Below are positions 54,290-64,000 of a DNA stretch of 64,000 nt, one piece after another. How positions within the stretch are numbered: position 1 is the first letter of the stretch; every line of letters begins with the position of its first letter. The notes beneath the pieces are model-generated. The model worked only from the letters and a program-made list of their open reading frames with translations, had not been told where the DNA came from and made no database searches. The stretch lies in contig JAJOZX010002360.1 of NCBI GenBank assembly GCA_023014485.1, positions 21,001 through 85,000 on the forward strand, in the 5' to 3' direction. Origin of the DNA: Bathynomus jamesi (lineage: Eukaryota > Arthropoda > Malacostraca > Isopoda > Cirolanidae). Both the position numbers and the translations under genes were made by a program.

Positions 54290-55715
54290 TCGTTCAATCA
54301 GTACGTTTCCTGGGCATGGTATTCGATAGCCGTTTGAGCTGGGTTCCCCACCTTCGCAGGCTGCGCGAGACTACAAGACGTACCCTGGATTTGCTGGGAC
54401 ATCTGTCTCATACTACATGGGGCGCGGATAGGCGGACACTCCTCCGTTTGTACGTGTCACTGGTACAATCACAATTAGACTATAGGAGTGTGGTGTATGG
54501 CTCCGCCTCCCGTACGGCCCTTCGGATACTGGACCCGGTCCTCTCTAGAGGACTGCGCATGTCATCTGGCACCTTCCACTACTCTCCGGTTGAGTGCAGG
54601 TTGAGCAACATCCCTCCCTTGGAGGATCGGAGGTCGTTCTTCATTGCCAAGCACTGTCTCCGGATTCTCCGTCTTCCCAACTCTCCTCTGTTCCAGGTGG
54701 TTGAGAGGGTGTTCTGCCGGGATGGGGGTTGGTATTTCACCGACACGGTGACCTCCCTCCTCAATGGTATGGGCACTCCTCCTCCATCCGTCATACCGGT
54801 CTCTTTCGAGGGTGTTTCACCTTGGGAGAGCACCCCTGTTGCATGCTGTAGGGCGTTGCGCCCCGTTCGCAGGGCCGATTCTGACTCTGCCTTGCTTCGG
54901 TCTGTTCCTTCAGCATGCAGCGTGATCTTCACAGATGGCTCGAGGTCGTCGGGGGGCGTTGGGGCTGCGGCTGTTCCCCAGTCGTCTGCCCTTGCGCCCC
55001 GATGTACCCGCCTCCCTGATGAGGCTTCCGTTTTCACGGCGGAGCTCTATGCCATTCTGAGCGCTCTGGAGGTGGTGCGGGAGTATCCGGATGAGTCGTT
55101 TGTCATCTATTCGGATTCCCGCAGTGCCCTGGATGGCTTGGAGTGTTTCAACCCCGTCCACCCACTGGTCCGACATATCCAGTTACTGTGCCATATCCTT
55201 GTCACATGTTAATGTGGCTGGAAATGAGGCTGCCGATCAAGCTGCCCGTTCCGCGTGCCGACTACAGGTTTTACCCGTGTCCCTCCCCTTTTCCGATTAC
55301 ATCCCTGGTTTTCGTAGGTTTTTACGCTCCCGGTGGCAAAGTCGCTGGGATGGCGCTACAAATAACAAACTGCAAGATTAAGCCCAAATTGGGATGTTGG
55401 GCCTCTTCCTTCCATCGGTCGCGCCATAAGAAGGTGGCTCTGGCCCGCCTCCGTATTGGCCACACCCACCTGACGCATGGCTATTTGATGGCCGGGGATC
55501 GGGTGCCCCGATGTCCCACTTGTAACGTTCCACTTACAGTTGCCCACCTCCTGGTGGAGTGTCCGCTTTACTCTGCGCTGCGCGCTGAATATTTTCCCTT
55601 TTTGGTGAGCGTCGGGCCTTGTGATAGGCTTGGCGCTATTCTAGCTGAAGGTCCCTACTTTTCGGTAACCGGGTTGTTCTCCTCCTTTCGTTCCCGACTT
55701 CTTTACCGGCTGTGA
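54290..55715 (+). pseudogene. RT thumb, RNase H and zinc knuckle of the I-like LINE
   Basis: The open frame 54271-55212 holds VRFLGMVFDSRLSWVPHLRR (RT thumb), then RNase H: VIFTDGSRSSGGVGAA (Asp), ASVFTAELYAILSALE (Glu), FVIYSDSRSALDGL (Asp). The fourth residue sits in SHVNVAGNEAADQAAR, in another frame after a break near 55195. A further change at about 55375 leads to CPTCNVPLTVAHLLVECP, a CX2CX7HX4C knuckle found at the end of many LINE ORF2 proteins. RNase H is assumed to remove the RNA template after target-primed synthesis. Confidence 0.88.
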
Positions 55716-55922
55716 CTCCGCTATGATTTTTCCGTATCTGTTCCCTCCCGTCTATTGTTCATTTCCGTTCGCTGTTCCATAGTCTTCGTCCTGTGTTCTC
55801 TCTGCTATCCACCTTTCTTTTGGTGGCCATGAGCGGTCATACTTTGAAAAAAAAAATATATATATATATATATATGCATATGCATATGCACAAGTGCGCA
55901 TTTTTACATATGCAAAATTTAT
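55716..55922. other. 3' UTR and tail of the LINE
   Basis: C/T-rich sequence, then A10 and (TA)n at 55847-55875 and TGCATATGCATATGCA. No gene. Confidence 0.6.
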
Positions 55923-55996
55923 CCCTCACGAACATTCGAACCCAGGCCCTCTTGACTCGAAGACATAAGCGTTGACCATTCGGCTGGTGAGAGAGA
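55923..55996 (-). repeat. tRNA-derived SINE head, minus strand
   Basis: Minus-strand reading: CCAGCCGAATGGTCAACGC, matching a pol III A box, then GGGTTCGAATGTTCG, a B box. The acceptor stem does not pair, so this is a tRNA-like SINE promoter, not a tRNA gene. Confidence 0.65.
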
Positions 55997-56179
55997 AATT
56001 TTGCATAAGCGAAAATGTCCAAAGTTATGCGTTTATATTTCCACCTTATGGTACCGTCGTGTTTGTCAGACAAATTTTAATTAAATGTAGTTCATTGGTC
56101 CGAATGCTGGGGATTTAATGTGAAAATATGAAAGCTTAGGTTTTCCTCGGGTAATGGATTGTCACCTGGTTAACAACTT

Positions 56180-56245
56180 GTATCATGTAGCCGAATGGTC
56201 AACGCCTCTCCCCGAGTCAGAGGCCCGGGTTCGAATCCTAGTTAG
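56180..56245 (+). repeat. tRNA-derived SINE head, plus strand
   Basis: TAGCCGAATGGTCAACGC (A box), a possible anticodon stem GCCTCT/AGAGGC, and CGGGTTCGAATCCTAG (B box). The 5' and 3' ends do not form an acceptor stem. It shares its A box with the opposed copy at 55923-55996. Confidence 0.7.
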
Positions 56246-56299
56246 GATTAAATTTATATGTATTTATTATTTCCTCCGTTTCTTTACTTTTCGAATACT

Positions 56300-56820
56300 C
56301 CAGGCTGTCCGAGAAAAGTCTTAACATAAAATAAAATAAAAATTAATATCTTGCGCAAATTGGCTGAAGCATAAAACACTTTGCGACATCTAATAGCCCA
56401 CACTCGTGAAGTTTAAGATAATTATATATTTAAGTTCAATTAATTATTACGAATATGTTTAAGACCTGGCTAGCTTATCTTCAGGCGATATGGAAGTATT
56501 GTTTACTAATGCAGGCGGCAATTATTCCAGGTTTGCGCTTTTGCATAAATGAAGTTACCTCAAATAGTTGTGCACTGTCGTGTTAATTTAAAATAATTAA
56601 AATAATTATTAAAATAAATGGAAGTAGCTGAGTATGTAATACTTCCATAGATGTGGTTAAAGATAAACCATAAAGGGGCTTAAACACATTCGTAAACATT
56701 AAATAAATATACAAGTATCATAAACTTGATAAGCTTAGCTATTAGATGTCGCAAAGCTTTTATGCTTAAGTTAATTGTTTGAGAGGAATATTTTATTTCA
56801 GACCTTTCTGGGACACCCTG
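56300..56820. mobile_element. Fold-back Tc1/mariner-type MITE, 521 bp
   Basis: The right end, inverted, is CAGGGTGTCCCAGAAAGGTC; the left end is CCAGGCTGTCCGAGAAAAGT. Subterminal arms (GCATAAAACACTTTGCGACA near 56370 and TGTCGCAAAGCTTTTATGC near 56745) extend the inverted repeat past 100 bp. The right side is flanked by TATA. Confidence 0.85.
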
Positions 56821-56824
56821 TATA

Positions 56825-59627
56825 GACATGCAGTATATTTATTACATTTGTGTGTGTGTTTGTTTTTAAAAGATAGTGTTTAAATAAACTGAATCCACAC
56901 ACAAGAATTGAAAGCATCAATTGAACAAGAAATTTCTGATTTCAACACTGTCCAGAGTACTGCAAAATTGTTGTTCGTATGCAGAGAGTTAATGTGCTCA
57001 GAGGACATCACATAGAGCATTGTTTTGCAGTAGGACTAATTTCCCATGTGTACAGGAGGTACAGTAAAAGTTGCAATTTCAGTAGTGTTTTACCGGCCAC
57101 GTCAGTAAATTACTAAGAGTCTCTTATCTATTCTCTCAACCTTAGAATTTAATAATGTAATACGAAGTTTATTATTAATTGATAATTATGTTGTTGTTAA
57201 GTCTTTATCGCGGTGCACAGTTTTTGTCGGTGACGAAAGTGTGAAGGTTGGTGTGGATCGGGAAGTGGCATTCGCCCGAAAGTTTGGGATATTTTTTTTA
57301 CTTGTGTTAAATAAGCAACGTTAGTTAACGTCATTGGATCCCCTTCCACCCCTGTCCTTCCTAGAAATTCCTCCATCTCACTGCTGAACAGATTTTAACA
57401 GTGTGATTTAATTGATTTCATGTTATATTGCGTTATTTGAATTATAAGTGTACTCACGGAACCATTGATATAAACTTCTGTTTCTTGTTAGTATTTATTT
57501 ATTTTAAAATGACTTTAGTGATAATACCAAAGCCTACCTATATCTAGTTAGGCCACGCTCGTACAAAATTTCATATTCGTTTGTAAAATTGAGGAAAAGC
57601 CAGTGAGACCGTAAATTTACAAAAATACTATAGCCATCAAAATTTTGTTGGCTTAAAAATGTTTTGAAAGTTATGGAATTATTTACATGTTACAACGCGA
57701 GTGTGGACTGACTACATATTGGTAGGATTTGATAACGCTACTCATTAGTTTACAACCTTTTCAGTTCATGGTAGGATTAGTTTATCATTACGTAAGAAAG
57801 ACCTTTGAAAAGAAAAACCTTTGAGTATTATAATTACGCTTATTAGGACTAGCTTACCCATTTTGTTAATGTACACCATAATTTTTTATGTAGTAGTAGT
57901 TGAGATTTCTCCAACTAGAGTACAAATTCTATACCTTCGTTACGAATCGTAACCCTTTTGTGATTTCACTTTAGATATTATTCGGATTTAATGTTATTTA
58001 TTTTAGACCCCAATGAGATGTAACTTTATTATTTTACGAAGTACAATTTTATGGAATTCGCTTTGTTACTGGTAGTTGTGCTTTAAATTTTAGGTAAGTT
58101 CCAGCGGTGTAAGTTATGGTAATTTCCATTTGCCAAAGTTTTTCATTTTATGCATTTAACGATCTCGTAAAACTTGGACCCGATTCATTTCATAGTCCAT
58201 TATTTATATCTTCACTTAATATGTAGTTGATGTATGTTTTAAGATGAATTTAAATTTCCCAATTCCTTAAAATTTTGTAAATAATTTATTTTTTTAACGT
58301 TGTGATGTTGAACAGAAAGGTCGTCGTTATGAATTCCTTTCTTGCTTGTGTACTACTTTGAAATATTTATTTGCTACAAATGTAAAGAAATACCATGTCA
58401 CTTCTTACTTGGTTGGAATGAATTGGAGAGCAACAAGGGAAAGTGCTAAGTGCATTTTTCAAAAATTTTGATCCCCGAGTGTTTGCTAATGACGTATGTG
58501 CATAAGAATTAATTTGATTTGAGGAAGGCGGATTTATTTAATCTGAAGTTTAAATAAGAATATTTTTTGTTTTCAGCAGTTAATTCTCATACGTGTCATT
58601 AATTCTCAAAATCAAGAAAATTTTTGAAAAATCCCTCTCATCAATTTCTCTTGTCACCCTCCAATTAGAAGTCGGTGATTAAAGTGTGAATCATAATTTG
58701 TGTTACATTTGTTAAAAGTCGTTTTAGGTTTAACTTCAGGGTCTAAAATCTTTCCTAAGCACTTACTGTATATAAAACTATTGAAAATTTTATATACAGT
58801 GTGTCCATAAATTAATTTTTTTCAGTTGAATTTGTGAAGATATGGACACCCTGTATATTTATTAAAACTGGTCAAGACTTTATATTCTGACAGGCTCCAG
58901 GGCTGTACAACAACAGTCGAGAGGTTTGGCAAATAATTGTTTCGTAACATGTTAATCGTTTAAAATGACGCACAAATTATGATTTACTGGATCTTAAGGT
59001 TTTGAGGAATAATAAAGGTGAAGAATATGATATAGGAAACTTTTATTGTGTATACAAAACCTTTGACAGATTCCCGTATATAAACTTACCCGCCTCTAAA
59101 CTGATGAACTTAACTAGAAATATCTTTTGACAAAATTAGTCGGAAAGTAATGCAAATTGGTCAAAAGAAAAATTAACTAACTAAATTTTAAGATTAATTT
59201 TATCGAAACTACTATGTAATTTGGAATGAAAAATAAATTAAGTCCTATACAGTTAACAATCCAATTAATTCTATTATGTATAATATGTACATAATTTATA
59301 AATATATTTTAAAAAATATTTATAATTGTAATATAAAATCTACATTATAATATACTAGGGTTTAAAAAAAAAAAAAAACCTACCTAAAAACGAACAAAAT
59401 AGTTGGAAATAAAATTTCGTTATCTATTAAAATTTAAAAAGGGTGGTGAAAGTTGGCTTCTTACTTGAATATCATACGTGCAAAACTTCTTTTGGAGTAC
59501 TGAAAGAAAAAAAAAATCACTGAGGACGGACGTCAGTGAAGTGACTTAACATTGAATATTAATTGGTAATTGTTTTTCTATATTAAATGCAGTTAAATTT
59601 ACAGAGTCGAATGTTGTTTTATATACA
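56825..59627. other. AT-rich spacer, no gene seen
   Basis: No ORF or splice chain can be supported on either strand. It contains one minimal MITE (58794-58855). Confidence 0.5.
58794..58855. mobile_element. ~60-bp minimal MITE
   Basis: TACAGTGTGTCCATA and TATGGACACCCTGTA are inverted copies separated by about 30 bp, flanked by TATA. Only the TIRs of a mariner-type element remain. Confidence 0.7.
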
Positions 59628-59630
59628 GTA

Positions 59631-62113
59631 GGGTGGTGAAAATTTTGAAAGTTGCACTTCGTGTACAATAGCTTTGTATAAAATTGGATGATGTTTAGGG
59701 GTCCCGCCAAACGTTATTATTTTAGTCTTATAAAATTCTAGCAAAACCGCCAATTTCCTTTAATTCTTTGAAAATTATTAGTTGTAGCCTATATCTTTCT
59801 ATAGTTACGCTTATGAAACCTAATTTCTGTTTTTTTTTTGTCCACATGTAGTGTTTTTGATTGGATAATGGATATGGTGACACGAAGTGGGCCACCCAGA
59901 CCCAGATATCACCGGTGCTCGATTGCCTTCCAGAGGCCGTGCTTAGGAAATATTACTTCCATCACTCTGTCATGAAGCAACCGAAAGCAGATGCAAAAGC
60001 ATCTATTCAACAGTGCTAGAGATATGGGAAAAGGCTAAAATTCCAACATCAACCCTGGCTTACAGCAAAGCCAAACTTTTGAAAATGATTGAGTACGACA
60101 AGCTCAAGAAAAACCGCAATCGAGACTCCGAGATCTGTCGTACTCAAGAGGCAATGTTCCGGGACCAGCTCGAGGATATCTCTGATGTGGCTCACAAGGA
60201 TGCGATGATTGTCATGTCAAATGAAGAGGATAAGGCCTTCCTGGTGAGCCAAAGGGAAGATCGATCATCATCCTCCATGACCGAGATCGATGTTATTCAC
60301 ACCAAAGTCAGCACGGAAAATAGAAGTGGTGATTAAGCAACAGAAGCAGAGGAGTGAAAATGAGGCGGCGTTATTTGAAGTCTCTGATTCCTCCTCAGAA
60401 ACAGATACAGAAGAGAATGACGCTGAGTTTACGCTCAAAGATGGCAGGTCACTGCAACGAAGGAAGGAGAATCGACGTGTTCTACTCAGCCCAAAAGTGA
60501 CTGCAGCCATAGATCGGTTCAACATCTCCGACAGAGCCGCCATGGGCCTTTCGGGAGCCCTGGCAATGGCATCAGGGCAGAACCTGAAGATGATGACGCT
60601 CTCACGAAGTTCAATTCGACGACACAGGATGGCCAATAGGGAAGCATTCACAAAGAAGAACCTGAACCTCCCTCCCAAAACCTCACTACTCCTCCTCTAC
60701 TGGGATTCGAAGCTTCTTCCTGATGTGTCCAAGTACGTTGACAGGATTGCCATCCTGGTCATAGGAGGCAACCAAGAGATCCTTCTCGGGGTCCCCAAGA
60801 TTGGCAGCAGCACAGGTGTGAACCAGTCGAACGCTTGCATCACTGCTCTTCAGGAGTAGAACCTCATGGATCATGTGCGACACCACGGCCTCAAACACTG
60901 GTCTGTCCGAGGGAGCTTGCACGAAGATACAGGCTGCCATCAACCGGGAGATTATTTGGATCGCTTGCCGTCACCATATCCTGGAAGTTGTTCTCTCTGA
61001 TGTCTTCAAGAAAGAGTACGGACCATCCAGCGGCCCCAAGAGCAGTGGAGATTCATTGATGGAATCCGCTGGAAGCCAGCAACGCACGATGAGAATATCG
61101 TGGAAGAATTCTCTGGTCCCTTGCAGGATTCAAAGAAAGGGCGCTGAAGGAGGCAATCGAGTCAAAGGCTCACCTCAGGGACGATTACAAGGAACTCCTT
61201 GTCCCGTCATATACCTTCTTTGGGGAAATTCCAGAGCGAGGTATGAAGATTAGGGCACCTGGGGCCTTCCACCAAGCCGGATGGATGGCAAAGACCATTT
61301 ATGCTCTTAAGATCTTCCTCTTCAGAGAGCAGTTCACCCTCACTGCTCACGAAATGTGTGCGGTGCGGAATCTCAGCCTCTTCATTTCTCTGTTCTACAC
61401 CAGGTACTGGCATCAAGCAACGATCGCATCATATGCCCCCAAAAATGACTTGGATTTCATGAAGGATCTTGAGAGCGGAATTCCGAATCGTCAGCTGGCG
61501 AACACTGCCTTCAAACGGCACCTGTGGTATGTGTCCGAGGAATTGATCGGTCCTGCATTCTTTGATGACCGGATTGGAGAATTGATGGCAAGAGATTCTC
61601 TCCTCCAACACAGCTTCCTGAATGCCAAGACCAAGAACATCTTTGACCTCATTCTCCCGAATGGTCGTCAGGAGTCGGAGTCCTTCCTCGTCAAGCCGCC
61701 ACCTTCTTGGAACCAAGCTGAAACCTACCAACAATCCATGGCCTCCGTCGCTTCACTGAAGGTTGTGAACGACAGCGCCGAAAGGGGTATTGCTTTGATC
61801 ACACAATTCAACTCATCCATCACCAAGGATGAGACCCAGAAGCAGTACCTCAGCACAGGAAGGATATGCACTCTATGTCAAAAGCTGTCTTCCTGAAATA
61901 AACTTAGAATCTACCATGATGCCTTTCCTTTTCCGTGAGCTTATTTGAGATAATTGTGTCAATTTTTTGTGATGACCGTGAAGTTGAAGTTTTGCGGGAC
62001 CCCTGAATATTGAGATAGGAAACTGAAATGTTGCCTGAAGACATATTTGGAGTAAAGATAATAGGGCGACGTGTCTATATTAAAATTCCAACTTTTAATT
62101 TTTTGGACAACCC
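59631..62113 (+). mobile_element. DNA transposon of an uncharacterised family with GGGTKG termini
   Basis: TA (59629-59630) precedes GGGTGGTGAAAATTTTGAAA; at the right the inverted end is GGGTTGTCCAAAAAATTAAA with TA at 62114-62115. Further in, GGGGTCCCGC occurs about 70 bp from the left end and, inverted, about 110 bp from the right end. Between the ends lies one GC-rich coding region. TA target and short TIR would fit a Tc1/mariner-like or other TA-targeting superfamily, but the protein is not mariner-like. Confidence 0.65.
59868..61896 (+). pseudogene. Uncharacterised transposase-like protein (DTTASNTG family)
   Basis: Reading + frames in order: 59870 onward (LPEAVLRKYYFHHSVMKQPK), 60013-60336 (VLEIWEKAKIPTSTLAYSKA, MIEYDKLKKNRNRD), 60290-60859 (KVTAAIDRFNISDRAAMGLS, SLLLLYWDSKLLPDVSKYVD), 60873-61040 (CDTTASNTGLSEGACTKIQA, REIIWIACRHHILEVVLSDV), and 61243-61896 (GMKIRAPGAFHQAGWMAKTI, SLKVVNDSAERGIALITQFN, ending LSS). 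The W-D-S-K segment, CDTTASNTG and the late E-R could supply acidic catalytic residues, and CRHHxxE resembles the hAT Cys/His block. About 650 residues in all; at least three frame changes. I know relatives as repeated unnamed arthropod proteins; the function is inferred. Confidence 0.55.
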
Positions 62114-62120
62114 TAATGTA

Positions 62121-62441
62121 GGGTGGCACAAAAGTCGCGCATCACAAGAATTTTGTGTTGATTATAATTATACTCTTTTGTAGGTAGGGGCTGGCTGCGA
62201 AATTAATAGACGAGAGGGTGAGCTTGATTTTAATGCATAGAATACCAGGTACTTACTACACCGATGAATCTGTACATAATTTAAATTCTATACCGATTCA
62301 TCGATTTGCAGTACCTGGTATTCAATGCATTAAAACCAAGTTCACCCTCTCGTCTATTGTTAATTTCGCAGCCAGCCCCTCCCTACAAAAAAGTATAATC
62401 AACACTGAAAATTCCTATGATGCGCGACTTTTGCGTCACCC
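62121..62441. mobile_element. Fold-back MITE with ~150-bp arms
   Basis: GGGTGGCACAAAAGTCGCGC at the left and GCGCGACTTTTGCGTCACCC at the right are inverted copies. The arms continue through GGGGCTGGCTGCGAAATTAA and GAATACCAGGTACT nearly to the centre at about 62281. TA lies outside the left end. It starts six bases beyond the transposon ending at 62113. Confidence 0.9.
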
Positions 62442-62865
62442 TGTATAGTTATACTTAAGCTCCCAGGTAGGCTAGTTAGCCTGTCAGTGAAGCCAGCCTC
62501 CTTCGGAAAGTTAATCGGCAGTAAATTAACATTGCAATCAATATTCAAGGAAAGTGTTAGTGGTTTGATTTAATTCAGATTGCCTTTTATCCCATTTTCT
62601 GTAAAATTACTTTCAAGTCATTGGGAAGCTGAAAAAAAAGGCTAATTTTATTTGCTTAGAAAAATTATCGATAGCAAACGTGCGCAGTAGCTGGCTTTCA
62701 AGAATAGCTTCACACTCGTTCTAATACCGAAATGAAAGTGTCACGTTATTTTCTAAGCCAACTGCGTGACATTCTTAGTTATGTAACTCGCTTCTAAAAA
62801 GAGAAGCCTGTTATGGCCCCTAAACCGGAACATTTTTTTTTTTTTTTTTCCCAGTTTTAATCCGA
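62442..62865. other. No gene seen
   Basis: AT-rich; a T-run at 62834-62850 precedes a repeat family. Confidence 0.5.
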
Positions 62866-63206
62866 TTCCATTATTATTATTACTAGTACAGTTCCCGCCG
62901 CTTCGCTGACGGTTAGACAGGCTAAACTACAAAAAAGAACCCAGCCGTGAAAATTTTGAGCTTCACATTGTGTCAACATTTCTGAATCTGGTATCTCCCA
63001 AAACCTCCTCACCCCCATTCATACAACTTGGGGGCTAACCCCTCCCCCATTACCCCAACCCTTCCCCATTGCTAAACTACAGAAAAGAACACAGTCATGA
63101 AAATCTTGAGCTTCACATTGCCGCCCGTAATACAATTTCTGAATTTTTTCTCACAATTTCTGAAAGTGTGACGGACAGACGGACAGCTCTTATTATAATA
63201 TAGATT
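62866..63206. repeat. Repeat family with CTAAACTACA(A/G)AAAAGAAC core, two partial copies
   Basis: GCTAAACTACAAAAAAGAAC...GTGAAAATTTTGAGCTTCAC at 62930 and GCTAAACTACAGAAAAGAAC...ATGAAAATCTTGAGCTTCAC at 63071, ending GACGGACAGACGGACAGC and TATTATAATATAGATT. A third piece begins at 63945. Confidence 0.75.
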
Positions 63207-64000
63207 AACCTGTCCATCCTCGCAGTCCAAAACTAGGCTGCAAGTCCTTTACATTTAATTTTAACTATTTTCCTTAAGTTGCTTGCTCCTCAATTTATTT
63301 TGTACTAAAAATTCACCCTTTCGATCCTTTCCTTTAACATCAGTCACTCGTCAATATACTCTTCCCTGTGTAACACTTTAATAAATCTCCTTTAATATAA
63401 ACAGCTATTTCAACTCTGAATCACAAATACGCCTTCTGATAATGAAGAATATTAACGATATCATTTCTTTATAAAACCACTAAATGAAAACCTAAAATTT
63501 ACCATTTCATATGAATTTCCCCATAACCCATGATGATTTTAAGACTAGGCTAATGGCGAGTACATCAACGCCTTAGTTTTTTTCTTTTGGAAGGAGAGCG
63601 GCATTAACAGAAATTACTTGCAACATTATTGATGTGTTTCGAGTACTAATAATGAATTTAATAACCCTTGTCAACATTTGTGAATTTCCTCGGAAAGATT
63701 TGGTGAGATTATTGTTTGCTAAATTAGTTTCAACTAGCAAAAGGTCGGCGCTACGTGCCGATTTTGCTAGATCTGCGGTGCTTCTGCTGAATTGTGGGCC
63801 GGCCTACGGCGTATTTTATTTTGAACATCAGTAGCCCTTTATCTGGATATCATTCCTATTCCTCTCACCTTGGGCCTCAGTAATTGGGGTGCCTGCGGCC
63901 TTCCAGTTACTGGCAAACCAATTATTCATTCAATAAAACTACAGAAAAGAACGCAGCCATGAAAATCTAAACTTCACAAATCTTAATACAATGAGCTCGG
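63207..64000. other. No gene seen; third partial copy of the preceding repeat at 63945-63985
   Basis: A 66-residue frame (63634-63834) has a GC-richer end (GCCGGCCTACGGC) but no recognisable motif. ACTACAGAAAAGAACGCAGC then CATGAAAATCT at 63949 repeats the family seen at 62930 and 63071. Confidence 0.5.

Larger units (their letters stand above)
53560..55856 (+). mobile_element. I-clade-like LINE with RNase H, 5'-truncated and RT-deleted
   Basis: Endonuclease, then RT thumb, RNase H and a zinc knuckle occur in order on the + strand, ending in A10(TA)n at 55847-55875. RNase H after RT is typical of the I superclade. The whole RT catalytic domain is missing at about 54290. The element is markedly GC-rich in AT-rich surroundings. 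Confidence 0.85.

Noticed and set aside
54579..55037. 152-residue minus ORF and other minus ORFs at 53.5-55.5 kb
   Set aside because: Shadows of the GC-rich plus-strand LINE; the plus frames carry endonuclease and RNase H motifs.
63634..63834. 66-residue ORF with a GC-rich end
   Set aside because: No recognisable motif; insufficient length and context to call a gene.
1..64000. CRISPR arrays, bacterial operons, rRNA or viral genomes
   Set aside because: No regular direct repeats with unique spacers, no ribosomal signatures; the spliced host gene and TE content are eukaryotic.

Overview
The window looks like nuclear DNA of an arthropod, possibly a crustacean. The host gene has spliced exons with GT/AG introns, the background is AT-rich with long (TA)n microsatellites, and the mobile elements are animal types: CR1-like and I-like LINEs, a CsRn1-like Ty3/Gypsy element, DD41D mariners, hAT, Merlin-like, Tc1, Tigger-like and piggyBac-like remnants. 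No species diagnosis is possible from sequence alone. I can support only one host gene: a ten-coding-exon diacylglycerol kinase epsilon (DGKE) on the + strand at 41612-52468. Almost everything else is transposable elements in several layers.

Region by region. 1-2170 (-): a decayed gene of an uncharacterised transposase-like family. 2426-2973: a hAT-type MITE. 3035-14875: a nested stack. A CR1-like LINE is split by an old solo LTR (4118-14790, target duplication GTAT). That LTR is split by a nearly complete CsRn1-like Gypsy element of the same family (5091-13035, target duplication GTTT) and by a DD41D mariner (13271-14488). The LINE also carries a 192-bp hAT MITE. 14900-27450: two CR1 elements with an esterase-bearing ORF1, both on the - strand, separated and flanked by pieces of a hAT (DUF4371/ZMYM1-like) transposase and another LINE endonuclease. 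27.5-33.2 kb: decayed coding scraps, MITEs and palindromes. 33.2-37.7 kb: a Merlin/ISXO2-like transposase, a broken gene of a second uncharacterised family (34756-36634) interrupted by a 205-bp near-perfect hairpin MITE, and a Tc1 remnant. 37.7-41.6 kb: AT-rich DNA with a Tigger-like and a piggyBac-like non-autonomous element.

DGKE exons encode an N-terminal membrane segment, two C1 zinc-finger domains, the catalytic domain with GGDGTVGWV, and the accessory domain. Introns 6 and 7 are swollen by a CR1 fragment and a chain of mariner-type elements set in (TA)n tracts. Exon 8 as assembled carries two apparent one-base losses. Similar single-base breaks occur in several transposon ORFs, so residual assembly indels are a live alternative to true decay.

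53.0-64.0 kb: an I-clade-like LINE with RNase H that has lost its reverse transcriptase, two opposed tRNA-like SINE heads, fold-back elements, and an element with short terminal inverted repeats (59631-62113) carrying the better copy of the transposase family seen at the window start. No CRISPR array, rRNA or intact tRNA gene was seen.
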